Below are positions 51,616-61,259 of a DNA stretch of 64,000 nucleotides, piece after piece. Position numbers and translations under genes: made by a program. The DNA is taken from positions 1-64,000 of the forward strand of contig JALEWA010000101.1 of NCBI GenBank assembly GCA_022788085.1. The letters run 5' to 3'. Source of the stretch: Lachnospiraceae bacterium (GTDB lineage Bacteria > Bacillota > Clostridia > Lachnospirales > Lachnospiraceae). Position 1 is the first letter of the stretch. Each line of letters begins with the position of its first letter. Below the pieces are notes generated by a model, which was not told the DNA's origin, made no database searches, and saw only the letters and a list, made by a program, of their open reading frames with translations.

Positions 51616-53784
51616 ATGGAATCGAAATCAACAGAAAAAAGAAAAAAGATTATCTTAGAGCTTATGGAGCAGGAATTCTATGTGCCGATGAAGGAGAAAG
51701 AACTTGCAGTGATGCTTCAGGTATCTAAGGAGGACAGAGATGAACTTAACCGGATTATGAATGAGCTTCTTGCAGAGGGCAAGGTTTCACTTACGAAAAA
51801 GGGAAAGTTTATCCGTGCAAAACATGCAGACGATAATCTTGTTGGAACCTTTATCAGCCATCCAAAGGGTTTTGGATTTGTGGAAATAGAAGGCAGAGAA
51901 GAGGATTTATATATTCCGGAAGGATTTGTGAATGGAGCTTTTCATAAAGATACGGTCAGAGTTGCTTTACTATCAGGAAAAAGCGGAAAGCGGCAGGAAG
52001 CACAGGTTGTTGAGATTATTGCACGAGGAATGAAGCAGATTGTCGGTATCTTTGATAAAAGTAATAAGAACTATGGATTCGTCATTCCTGACAATGGCAA
52101 GATCAGTAATGATATTTTTGTTCCAACAGAGCGTTCTAAGGGTGCAGTTTCCGGCCATAAGGTTGTTTGTGAGATTACTGATTATGGCAAAGAAAATAGA
52201 AAGCCGGAGGGTAAGATTGTTGAGATTCTTGGACACGTAAATGATCCGGGTGTCGATATCATGTCCATTGTCAAGGGGTATGAGCTTCCTGTAGAATTCT
52301 CTGAAAAGATTCTTCATCAGGCTCAAAATGTTGCAAAGGACGTATCAGAAGCAGATATGGCAGGAAGAACTGATTTACGTAACGTACAGATGGTTACGAT
52401 TGATGGAGAGGATGCTAAGGATCTTGATGATGCAGTCAGCCTTACAAAAGAAGGAGACTTTTACAAATTAGGGGTTCATATTGCGGATGTTACTAATTAT
52501 GTGCAGGAAAATTCTGCACTGGACTGGGAGGCAAAGACAAGGGGAACCAGTGTATATCTGGTAGATAGGGTTATTCCGATGCTTCCGCATACTTTGTCTA
52601 ACGGTATTTGTTCCTTGAATGCCGGTGTAGACCGATTGGCACTTAGCTGTCTTATGACGATTGACAAAAAGGGCGAAGTGGTTGGACATGATATTGTAGA
52701 ATCCGTGATTCGTGTAGACAGAAGGATGTCCTATACGAGTGTAAAGAAGATTCTGGAAGATAAGGACGAGAGAGAAATCAAGGAATATGAAGAGCTTGTT
52801 CCCATGTTTCAAATGATGGAGGAACTTGCTGCACTCTTGCGAGAAAAGCGAAGAAAGAGAGGCTCAATTGACTTTGATTTTCCGGAAACAAAGATTATTC
52901 TGGACAAGCAGGGACACCCTGTTGATATCAAGCCATATGATAGAAATGTAGCTACTAAGATCATTGAAGATTTCATGCTGATTGCAAATGAAACCGTGGC
53001 ACAGCATTTCTACTGGCTGGAGCTGCCGTTTGTTTATCGTACTCATGATAATCCTGACCCTGAGAAGGTGGAGAAGCTTGCTACATTTATCAGGAATTTT
53101 GGCTATGCATTAAAATCCAAACAGGATGAGGTTCATCCAAAAGAATTGCAAAAGCTTTTGGCAAAAATAGAAGATACACCGGAAGAAGCCTTAATCAGTC
53201 GCTTAACACTTAGAAGTATGAAACAGGCGAAGTATACAGTTGACTGCACGGGACATTTCGGACTTGCATGTCAGTATTATTGTCATTTTACTTCACCAAT
53301 CAGACGTTATCCGGATTTGCAGATTCACCGGATTATCAAAGAACAATTGCGTGGGAAATTAAATGAGAAGCGGATTGAACATTATCAGGAGATTCTGCCG
53401 GAAGTAGCAAAGCATTCCTCTGAGATGGAGCGCCGTGCTGATGAGGCAGAAAGGGAAACAGATAAGCTTAAAAAGGTAGAATATATGGAGGAAAGAATCG
53501 GTAATATTTATGAAGGCGTTATTTCCTCTATTACAGCCTGGGGTGTGTATGTGGAGCTTCCAAATACCATTGAAGGAATGATTCATGTATCCATGCTTCC
53601 GGGAGACTATTTCTATTATGATGAGGCATCTTATGAAATGGTAGGACAGGCTACAGATAAGCGCTATAAGCTTGGTGAGCGGATTAAGATTCGTGTCAAT
53701 GGCACGGATAAAATTGCAAGAACGATTGACTTCGTAATCCCGGAAGAGTGGGAATTGGAAGAAGATAATGCAGAAAATCTATAA
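51616..53784 (+). CDS. rnr: Ribonuclease R
   Basis: VTIDGEDAKDLDDAVSL; TSPIRRYPDLQIHR; C-terminal S1 domain. Confidence 0.96.
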   Translation: MESKSTEKRKKIILELMEQEFYVPMKEKELAVMLQVSKEDRDELNRIMNELLAEGKVSLTKKGKFIRAKHADDNLVGTFISHPKGFGFVEIEGREEDLYIPEGFVNGAFHKDTVRVALLSGKSGKRQEAQVVEIIARGMKQIVGIFDKSNKNYGFVIPDNGKISNDIFVPTERSKGAVSGHKVVCEITDYGKENRKPEGKIVEILGHVNDPGVDIMSIVKGYELPVEFSEKILHQAQNVAKDVSEADMAGRTDLRNVQMVTIDGEDAKDLDDAVSLTKEGDFYKLGVHIADVTNYVQENSALDWEAKTRGTSVYLVDRVIPMLPHTLSNGICSLNAGVDRLALSCLMTIDKKGEVVGHDIVESVIRVDRRMSYTSVKKILEDKDEREIKEYEELVPMFQMMEELAALLREKRRKRGSIDFDFPETKIILDKQGHPVDIKPYDRNVATKIIEDFMLIANETVAQHFYWLELPFVYRTHDNPDPEKVEKLATFIRNFGYALKSKQDEVHPKELQKLLAKIEDTPEEALISRLTLRSMKQAKYTVDCTGHFGLACQYYCHFTSPIRRYPDLQIHRIIKEQLRGKLNEKRIEHYQEILPEVAKHSSEMERRADEAERETDKLKKVEYMEERIGNIYEGVISSITAWGVYVELPNTIEGMIHVSMLPGDYFYYDEASYEMVGQATDKRYKLGERIKIRVNGTDKIARTIDFVIPEEWELEEDNAENL

Positions 53785-53822
53785 GAATAAAATTTCTGCA
53801 TAGAAAGGCAACGTGAATAAAT

Positions 53823-54287
53823 ATGGCAAAGGAAACTATGAAACTGGTAGCTAACAATAAAAAGGCATACCATGATTATTTCATTGAAGAAAAATATGAA
53901 TGCGGCATTGCCCTGCATGGAACAGAGGTGAAGTCCATGCGTATGGGGAAATGCAGTATTAAGGAAGCCTTTGTACGTATCGAGAATGGAGAGGTGTATG
54001 TTTACGGCATGCACGTCTCCCCTTATGAAAAGGGCAATATTTTTAATAAGGATCCGTTACGTGCGAAAAAGCTGTTATTACATAAGCAGGAAATTAATAA
54101 GCTTATTGGCAAGATAAAGGAAAAAGGATATACACTTGTACCGTTACAGGTTTATTTCCATAATGGAAAAGCAAAGGTAGAGATTGGTCTGGCAAAAGGT
54201 AAAAAGCTTTATGACAAGCGTGATGATATTGCCAAAAAGGATCAGAGACGAGAAACAGAAAGAGAATTTAAGGTTAGAAATTTATAA
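53823..54287 (+). CDS. smpB: SsrA-binding protein SmpB
   Basis: [30 protein letters not shown]; next to ssrA. Confidence 0.97.
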   Translation: MAKETMKLVANNKKAYHDYFIEEKYECGIALHGTEVKSMRMGKCSIKEAFVRIENGEVYVYGMHVSPYEKGNIFNKDPLRAKKLLLHKQEINKLIGKIKEKGYTLVPLQVYFHNGKAKVEIGLAKGKKLYDKRDDIAKKDQRRETEREFKVRNL

Positions 54288-54400
54288 CGTAGATTTTACA
54301 TTGACATTGACTACTGCATTTACTATAATAATAAAGCACTCAATTTAAACATTATCATAAAAGAGTGATTCTTCAGATAAAGTAATCTGTATGAAACTGG

Positions 54401-54748
54401 GGCTAGTAAAGGTTTCGACAGGGGACTTGAAGATGGAGAAGCAGGTCGCAGGCATGCGTTAAATCCAAAATTAAAATTAAACGCTGAAGATAATTTAGCA
54501 ATCGCTGCCTAATGGCAGCTGTCCGACTTAGTGCACCTACACATTAAGAACCGGGCATCGATTTTGTAGGAAACGACACATGCTAAGCTTTGCGTATGTG
54601 GGCGTAGGATGAAGCTACCAACCGTTAAGGGGCGTTAATTCTCCTTTGCGGAAGGGAACAGGGCTGCAGAAACCCAAAATAATTAACTAAGCCTGTAGAA
54701 GTACATGGGATGGTCTTTTGGACACGGGTTCGACTCCCGTCTAGTCCA
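54401..54748 (+). ncRNA. ssrA: tmRNA
   Basis: 5' GGGCTAG...GGTTTCGACAGGGG; tag ending NAEDNLAIAA-TAA; 3' ACGGGTTCGACTCCCGTCTAGTCCA. Confidence 0.96.
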
Positions 54749-54753
54749 TATTT

Positions 54754-54790
54754 TGAAACGCCGTAAAACAATGAGTTTACGGCGTTTCCT
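54754..54790 (+). terminator. Terminator of ssrA
   Basis: GAAACGCCGTAAAacaatgagTTTACGGCGTTTC. Confidence 0.8.
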
Positions 54791-54826
54791 AATAAGATGC
54801 GAAGAGTTAGTTTTGGAGGATGAATT

Positions 54827-55696
54827 ATGAACATTACAATTACCGGTAATCTTGGAAGTGGCAAATCAAGTATTGGAAAGGTATTAAAGGAGAAGGGGTA
54901 TGAGATCGTTTCAACCGGAAATATCTTTCGTGAGCTTGCTATGGAGAAAGGTTTGTCAGTAGAAGAATTTAATAAGCAGGTCAATGAAGCTACAAGAAAA
55001 GGTGACCGTTCCGTTGACAAAATGATAGATGATACAACAGCGAAGATTGGAAGAGAACGTGACAATGTTATGTTTGATTCCAGACTAGCATGGAATTTTG
55101 TACCGGACAGCTTTAAGGTATTTGTAATAACGGATATTGATGAGGCAAGCAGAAGAGTATTCAATGACAGTGTACGGGCAAATTCCGAGTCTTATGAGTC
55201 GCAGGAGGCATGTAAAAAGGCGTTAGTACATAGACAGGAGATGGAGTCTGTCCGTTTTAAGGAAATCTATCAGATTGATTACTATGATATGAGTAATTAC
55301 AACCTTGTGATCGAGAGCACAAATGCAGCGCCGGCTGAAATTGCAGCAGAAATCCTGGAGAAACTGGAAGATTATCAGGCTGGTAAATTTACAAAGCTGA
55401 TGGAGCTGAATCCGAGTTCCATTTTCGTAAATGATGATGTACCAAATGATGGAGAAGTGACTGTGAATGAAGTGAATGGAACATGGTTCCTGAAAAGCGG
55501 ATTAGATGCGTTTACCAGAGCAATTACAGAAGGAAGAAAGTTCATTCCGGTAAAGGTAGATGCTTCCTATCAGCCCAAAATACAGGAAAAAGAAGTATAT
55601 GAAGCTTTTGAAAAGAGAACGGGAATAAATTATAAGAAATATCCGACACAAGCATTATTAGAAGAAAAAGGATTTATGAATTTTTCAAGAATCTAA
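54827..55696 (+). CDS. Cytidylate kinase-like P-loop domain fused to a ParB/Srx-like C-terminal domain
   Basis: GNLGSGKSSIGKVLKEKGYEIVSTGNIFRELA; C-terminal NEVNGTWFLKSGLDAFTRAITEGRKFIPVKVDA. Confidence 0.75.
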   Translation: MNITITGNLGSGKSSIGKVLKEKGYEIVSTGNIFRELAMEKGLSVEEFNKQVNEATRKGDRSVDKMIDDTTAKIGRERDNVMFDSRLAWNFVPDSFKVFVITDIDEASRRVFNDSVRANSESYESQEACKKALVHRQEMESVRFKEIYQIDYYDMSNYNLVIESTNAAPAEIAAEILEKLEDYQAGKFTKLMELNPSSIFVNDDVPNDGEVTVNEVNGTWFLKSGLDAFTRAITEGRKFIPVKVDASYQPKIQEKEVYEAFEKRTGINYKKYPTQALLEEKGFMNFSRI

Positions 55697-55700
55697 AGAA

Positions 55701-55742
55701 AAAGCATTTGGAAGAGAATAAAACTTCCAAATGCTTTTTTAA
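55701..55742. terminator. Convergent terminator
   Basis: AAGCATTTGGAAGagaataaaaCTTCCAAATGCTTTTTT. Confidence 0.85.
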
Positions 55743-56672
55743 TTATCCGTTACACATTTCATAAGCGTAGTTCCTGAGAACTTTAATCCATTCCCGGTAA
55801 GCGGCATTGTTTTCATGAACATAGCCGTCAGAACTGTAGTTTTCATAGATAGCATTTTCCTGATTCATAAGATATTCTGCAATATTGACAAAGCCCCATT
55901 GATTCTCAGTGCATGTAGAAGATAAAAGGGCATTTGCAGCCTGAATAGAAGAATTACTTAAGCCCCCTGTCTGAACATCCTTCATAATACAAGGTATAGA
56001 TAATACATAAATAGTAACCTGAGGATTCTTATTAAGTACTTTTTGAATCAGCGACTTTAAATCCTTTACGAATTGTTCTGGTGTACTGGAAACAAGGTCA
56101 TTCATTCCATAGCAGATAAATACTTTTTCGATATCCGGCATTTGTGAAATAGAATCCTCAATAAGCTGAACCTTTCCATTATATTCCGGCATAATATTGG
56201 AAAAAGTTGTCAAAGCATTCGAAGAAATGGCAGCTTTGGCTGATCCGCTTTGCCTTGCAAGAAAATAAGTGCTTTTAGACGCTATGCTATCAGAATGCTG
56301 TGTACAATAATTTTGAAATCCCACAGAGAGAGAATCGCCAACAAATACTGTGTGCTCAAAGAAGCTGTCATAGTCAGTTCCCTGATATAAGTTATCGGTG
56401 GAAAGAGCTGTCATGGTTATTTCCTGAGCAAGTGGGATTCCCGGCGATGAGAAAGAGGTATCCTCAAAGGTGTCAATGTAGAGGTTGGAATCTCCTTCCT
56501 CAGGGATGATTAAGGGTGATAAGAATGTCTCCTGAACGACTGTAAAATCAGGCTCACTGGTATCCTGTGCATGTACCAGGGAAGAGGTAAATGTAAAAAC
56601 AAGTAGAAGAAGCATAAGAAAAATTCTATGAATATGCTTTGGATTTTTCATGTTTTTCAATATCATAATCAT
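55743..56672 (-). CDS. Secreted SGNH/GDSL-type hydrolase
   Basis: Signal peptide; TVFVGDSLSVGFQNYC; FICYGMNDL; SSDGYVHENNAAY. Confidence 0.85.
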   Translation of the reverse strand: MIMILKNMKNPKHIHRIFLMLLLLVFTFTSSLVHAQDTSEPDFTVVQETFLSPLIIPEEGDSNLYIDTFEDTSFSSPGIPLAQEITMTALSTDNLYQGTDYDSFFEHTVFVGDSLSVGFQNYCTQHSDSIASKSTYFLARQSGSAKAAISSNALTTFSNIMPEYNGKVQLIEDSISQMPDIEKVFICYGMNDLVSSTPEQFVKDLKSLIQKVLNKNPQVTIYVLSIPCIMKDVQTGGLSNSSIQAANALLSSTCTENQWGFVNIAEYLMNQENAIYENYSSDGYVHENNAAYREWIKVLRNYAYEMCNG

Positions 56673-56862
56673 TCTCCATAGTTACATTGATTGTAAATGT
56701 ATCACGAGATATTATAAATGTATAAATTAATTATTACAATAGGATATTATAAAAAAAGAATGAATTTTAGCTGTTTAAGTAGCGAAATACAAGCATATTT
56801 GCTATACTATAGTATAAGTACAAAAGGGGTTATGCTGTCAGGTAACAGTTGGGAGGTATACA

Positions 56863-57096
56863 ATGGGGAATCAGATTGCACTTTGTGCCACAGTAGATGA
56901 TGAAATGAAGAACAAAACAGAGAAGGCACTATTAAAAGCAAAAATTGCATATCTTATGAAATGTGAAAAGAGATTAGAACAGGGTGAGCATGATAAAAAG
57001 GTAGTGTTTTACATTGAACCCTATCAGAAAGAAGAAGCTCTGCATGTTGTAAGAGAGCTTGAAAGAGAAGAAAAAGGATTAGAAATACTTTCATAA
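56863..57096 (+). CDS. Small hypothetical protein (77 aa)
   Basis: SD GGGAGGtatacaATG; charged ORF followed by a terminator. Confidence 0.6.
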   Translation: MGNQIALCATVDDEMKNKTEKALLKAKIAYLMKCEKRLEQGEHDKKVVFYIEPYQKEEALHVVRELEREEKGLEILS

Positions 57097-57099
57097 AGA

Positions 57100-57134
57100 G
57101 AAGATACGCTGTTTTTCGGCGTATCTTTTTTATT
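57100..57134 (+). terminator. Rho-independent terminator
   Basis: AAGATACGCtgtttttcgGCGTATCTTTTTT. Confidence 0.8.
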
Positions 57135-57260
57135 AAAGCGATGAGGAAATTATCTGAAAACATTGACTATTGTTTCAAAAGGATATAAAATTGTAATTGG
57201 GATTTATTGCTTTTGCAAAAATAAGAAGGCGAATGATTATATGTGGAAGGGGTGCCTTAC

Positions 57261-59402
57261 ATGGCTGAAGAATTCAATTTAGATGGAATGGTCGATATGT
57301 ATTTATATGAAAACGGTCAATTGCTTGAAAAGCTTGAAGAACTCGTTTTGGAAAATAAGGATGAGGATTCCTTTGATGAGAACAGTATCAATGAAATTTT
57401 CAGAATTATGCATACAATTAAAGGCTCTTCCGGAGTAATGATGTATGATAATATCATGAAGGTATCTCATAAGCTTGAGGATATTTTTTATTTTCTAAGG
57501 GAACATCAGGATATAGAAGAACATCATATGGAGTTGACAGACTGTATTTTTCAGGTACTTGATTTTATTAATGGAGAAATGGAAAAAATCAGAGATGGTG
57601 GCGACCCTGATGGCGACAATTCACAGTTGATTTCTAAAATGGATGCATTTTTAAAACAAATAAAAGATGAAAATAGTGATGGTGCAACATCGGTTGATAA
57701 AAAGAAAGAAGAAAAGAAAACAGAATCTAATATAAAGCTGGGACCAAATCAGTTCTATATTGCACCACAGGTATCTGGAGAGGATAAGTATTTCAGGGTT
57801 AGAATTACCTATAAAGAAGACACACAGATGTGTAATATGCGTGCATATTCAGCAGTTTACGCATTAAAGGAATTTACAGAGGATGTACATTATACACCGG
57901 AAGATATTCTGACCAATGAAGAAACGGCACAAACTATCCTGAATGAAGGGTTCCTGATGCTGATTCATGGAAATTTTACGGTTGAGAAACTTAAAAACCT
58001 GTTAGATACGACAGTGGAAATAGAACAGATAGAAATTGCTGAGTGTGTCAAAGCTGAGTTTGATGCAGGCTTTTCCCCGGAAAATCAGGGACAGATACAA
58101 CCAGGCGAGTCTGCTGATGAGGTGCAGGAAGAAATAAAACAGGAATCTGAGCCACAACCGGGTGATTATGTCATCCAGAAGGAAGCCGGAAGAGCAAAAC
58201 AGATTACAAAATCGAAAAAGAAGAAGGAACACAAACAATCTTTAATGAGTGTTAATATTGATAAAATGAATCTGTTGATGAACCTTATGGGGGAGATGGT
58301 AATTGCAGAATCTGTTGTATTACAGAATCAGGATCTTCAGATTCCGGGATTGGAATTATCCAATTTTAACAAAGCAGCAGCGCAGTTGGCGAAAATAACA
58401 ACGGAAATGCAGGAATTGATTATGTCCATGCGTATGATGCCGCTAACAAATACCTTTCAGAAAATGAACAGAACAGTATTTGATATATCAAGAAAGCTCG
58501 GTAAGGATATTGAGTTTGAAATGATTGGGGATACTACTGAAGTAGATAAGAATATTATCGAGACCATTTCTGATCCATTGATGCATCTTGTCAGAAATTC
58601 TGTTGATCATGGAATTGAAACAAATGAAGAAAGGGAACAGAAGGGAAAGACAGAGAAAGGTAAAATCATTCTGGAAGCTAAGAATGAGGGTGGTAAAGTA
58701 TGGATTACCGTTCGTGATAATGGAAGAGGACTAAATCGTAAGAAACTGTATAAGAAAGCGAAAGAAAATGGTATTTTACCGGACAACCGTGCAGAAAACG
58801 AATATACAGATAAAGAGATATATCAGTTTATTACTTATCCGGGCTTTTCAACGAAAGAACAGGTTACAGAATATTCCGGAAGAGGCGTTGGTATGGATGT
58901 TGTTGTTAAGAACATCCAGAAAATAGGCGGAGTTCTGGACATTGAGTCAGAGGAGAATAAAGGCTCTGCCATGACGATGAAGATTCCACTGACAATGGCA
59001 ATTATTGATGGTATTGTAATGAGAAACGGAAATACAAAATTTGTAATGGAGACTTCAGCAATTAAAGAATTTATTCGCGTGACTGAGGATAAGATGATTC
59101 ATGAACCGAACGGAGAGGAATATGTCATGATCCGTGGTGAATGTTATCCGATTCTGAGACTGAGTCAGAAGTATCATCTGGAGAATGCGGTACAGAGTGT
59201 AGAGGATGGCGTTATTCTGATCCTTGAATATGAAGGGAAAACACTTTGTGTACTAATTGATGAATTAATTGGGACACAGGAAATAGTAGTAAAGCCGATA
59301 CCATCCTATGTAAAAAAAGTTCATGGCATATCTGGTTGCACGCAGCTTGGAGATGGAAGCATTGCACTGATTCTTGATGTTAGTGGTCTCATGCAGGATT
59401 AA
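57261..59402 (+). CDS. cheA: Chemotaxis histidine kinase CheA
   Basis: Hpt IMHTIKGSSGVMM; MRMMPLTNTFQKMNRTVFDIS; HLVRNSVDHGIE; GRGVGMDVV; C-terminal CheW domain. Confidence 0.95.
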   Translation: MAEEFNLDGMVDMYLYENGQLLEKLEELVLENKDEDSFDENSINEIFRIMHTIKGSSGVMMYDNIMKVSHKLEDIFYFLREHQDIEEHHMELTDCIFQVLDFINGEMEKIRDGGDPDGDNSQLISKMDAFLKQIKDENSDGATSVDKKKEEKKTESNIKLGPNQFYIAPQVSGEDKYFRVRITYKEDTQMCNMRAYSAVYALKEFTEDVHYTPEDILTNEETAQTILNEGFLMLIHGNFTVEKLKNLLDTTVEIEQIEIAECVKAEFDAGFSPENQGQIQPGESADEVQEEIKQESEPQPGDYVIQKEAGRAKQITKSKKKKEHKQSLMSVNIDKMNLLMNLMGEMVIAESVVLQNQDLQIPGLELSNFNKAAAQLAKITTEMQELIMSMRMMPLTNTFQKMNRTVFDISRKLGKDIEFEMIGDTTEVDKNIIETISDPLMHLVRNSVDHGIETNEEREQKGKTEKGKIILEAKNEGGKVWITVRDNGRGLNRKKLYKKAKENGILPDNRAENEYTDKEIYQFITYPGFSTKEQVTEYSGRGVGMDVVVKNIQKIGGVLDIESEENKGSAMTMKIPLTMAIIDGIVMRNGNTKFVMETSAIKEFIRVTEDKMIHEPNGEEYVMIRGECYPILRLSQKYHLENAVQSVEDGVILILEYEGKTLCVLIDELIGTQEIVVKPIPSYVKKVHGISGCTQLGDGSIALILDVSGLMQD

Positions 59403-59420
59403 TTTGCAGGAAAGGAAATA

Positions 59421-59480
59421 GTGTGCAAAAACCATAAACGGAAGTTTTTGCACACGGCAAATTTGTGCTTTGCACAAATT
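59421..59480. repeat. Two intergenic hairpins between cheA and the Hpt gene
   Basis: GTGTGCAAAAAC-n11-GTTTTTGCACAC and AATTTGTGC-ttt-GCACAAATT. Confidence 0.8.
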
Positions 59481-59511
59481 CGCAGAATTTGAAGAAGGCA
59501 TGGTGATTAAT

Positions 59512-59862
59512 ATGGAAAATGCAGAGAGGATACTTTTAGAACAGCATGGATTTGACGTAGATGGAACTATGAAGAGGTTTTTAAATAATGAACAATTGTA
59601 TCGTAAATGTTTAAAAAAATTCTTGGAAGATGGAAGCATGGACGAGCTTAAGAAAGCATGTGCAGAAGATGATATCGAGAAAGCTTTTAAAGCAGCACAT
59701 ACTATGAAGGGGTTTATTTCCAATCTTGGCATGAATAAGTTATCTCATTTACTGTATCCGCTTGTAGAGAAGTTGAGAACGGGAAATGCTTTAACACAAG
59801 ATGAAATCAGGGAATTACAGGATGTTTATCAGGAAATGTATGAATTGATTGAAAAAATGTAA
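59512..59862 (+). CDS. Stand-alone Hpt-domain protein
   Basis: AFKAAHTMKGFISNLGMNKLSHLL with conserved phospho-His. Confidence 0.8.
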   Translation: MENAERILLEQHGFDVDGTMKRFLNNEQLYRKCLKKFLEDGSMDELKKACAEDDIEKAFKAAHTMKGFISNLGMNKLSHLLYPLVEKLRTGNALTQDEIRELQDVYQEMYELIEKM

Positions 59863-59885
59863 ATATGAAGGTACTGAATACTTAC
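59859..59885. repeat. Intergenic hairpin, copy 2 (loop GAAGGTACTGA)
   Basis: GTAAATAT-gaaggtactga-ATACTTAC (one mismatch). Confidence 0.6.
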
Positions 59886-59926
59886 GATAAATATAGAATT
59901 GGACTGGATTATGGAGGCTGAACAGT

Positions 59927-60499
59927 ATGACAGGAAGAGAAGAATGGACTATAGAGGGGTTCCAATTTGGTTCTGAAAAAGATGCAAAACAGGCAAAAGG
60001 TGAAGAACTTAAGATTCAGAAACTGGAGGATAAGATGGACTATCGCAATCCACATATGGTATTTATGGTCTATCAAAAAGCAATAGAGAATCGCATTTTT
60101 AAGACTCCGGTTGGTTATGAATATTTGAAAAGTTTACAGAAGACCTTGAAGGAAAGTCCATTGATCAGGGAAGAAGTTCCCCCGATTCCTGTAAATCAGG
60201 TCTATAATTTAAGAGATAGTACCAATCCTGTAATTGAAAAGGTTAAGGGAACAAATAAACCTAAGAAGCAACCAAAAGTAAAACAGGAATTCTTTACAAG
60301 AAAAACTTCCATATGTGTAAATGTCATTCTTGCTATTTTAGTTATTGTCATGTTCTGTATTTCCATGACCGGGTCAAGACCAACCATATTGAATTACGAA
60401 AAGGCAATTCAAAATAAATATGCTGCATGGGAACAGGAGCTTGAACAACGGGAAAGTGAATTAAGAGAAAAAGAGAGAGCAATTTTGTCAGAAGAATAA
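59927..60499 (+). CDS. Hypothetical protein with one TM segment and a C-terminal coiled coil
   Basis: Long ORF; SICVNVILAILVIVMFCISMTG then charged heptads. Confidence 0.75.
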   Translation: MTGREEWTIEGFQFGSEKDAKQAKGEELKIQKLEDKMDYRNPHMVFMVYQKAIENRIFKTPVGYEYLKSLQKTLKESPLIREEVPPIPVNQVYNLRDSTNPVIEKVKGTNKPKKQPKVKQEFFTRKTSICVNVILAILVIVMFCISMTGSRPTILNYEKAIQNKYAAWEQELEQRESELREKERAILSEE

Positions 60500-60577
60500 A
60501 GTAATCATTATTTTCACATTTTTATCACATATAGGTATTATGATAAATATTTAGGATGAAATATATGGAGGTCTGAC

Positions 60578-61258
60578 ATGAATCATTTAAAAATTCTCGT
60601 AGTAGATGATGAAAGCAGAATGCGCAAACTGGTAAAGGATTTTCTGGTAAAACAGAATTATGAAGTATTAGAAGCCGGGGATGGAAGCGCGGCACTTGAT
60701 TTGTTTTTTGAACATCAGGATATTGCACTGATTATTCTTGATGTCATGATGCCGAAAATGGATGGATGGCAGGTATGTAAAGAAATTAGAAATTATTCCA
60801 AGGTTCCTATTATTATGCTGACTGCCAAAGCAGATGAGAAGGACGAACTGCTAGGTTTCCAACTGGGTGTGGATGAGTATGTGACTAAGCCTTTTAGTCC
60901 AAAAATTTTGGTGGCACGGGTAGAAGCGATTCTTAGAAGAACGAATCAGGTAAGTGAAACTGTTACGATGGAGTATGGCGGTATTCAGATTGACAAAGCT
61001 GCGCATGTAGTCACAATTGATGGGAAGCCAATAGATTTAAGCTTCAAAGAGTTTGAGCTTCTTTCCTATTTTATGGAGAATAAAGGAATTGCCCTTTCGA
61101 GGGAAAAAATCCTGAATAGTGTGTGGAATTATGATTATTTCGGTGACGCAAGAACAATAGATACACATGTCAAAAAGCTTAGAAGTAAAATGGGGGACAA
61201 GGGTGATATGATTAAGACGGTTTGGGGCATGGGTTATAAGTTTGAAGAGGCACAGTAG
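60578..61258 (+). CDS. OmpR-family response regulator
   Basis: LVVDDESRMRKLV; ILDVMMPKMDGW; winged-helix DARTIDTHVKKLRSKMG. Confidence 0.96.
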   Translation: MNHLKILVVDDESRMRKLVKDFLVKQNYEVLEAGDGSAALDLFFEHQDIALIILDVMMPKMDGWQVCKEIRNYSKVPIIMLTAKADEKDELLGFQLGVDEYVTKPFSPKILVARVEAILRRTNQVSETVTMEYGGIQIDKAAHVVTIDGKPIDLSFKEFELLSYFMENKGIALSREKILNSVWNYDYFGDARTIDTHVKKLRSKMGDKGDMIKTVWGMGYKFEEAQ

Positions 61259-61259
61259 T

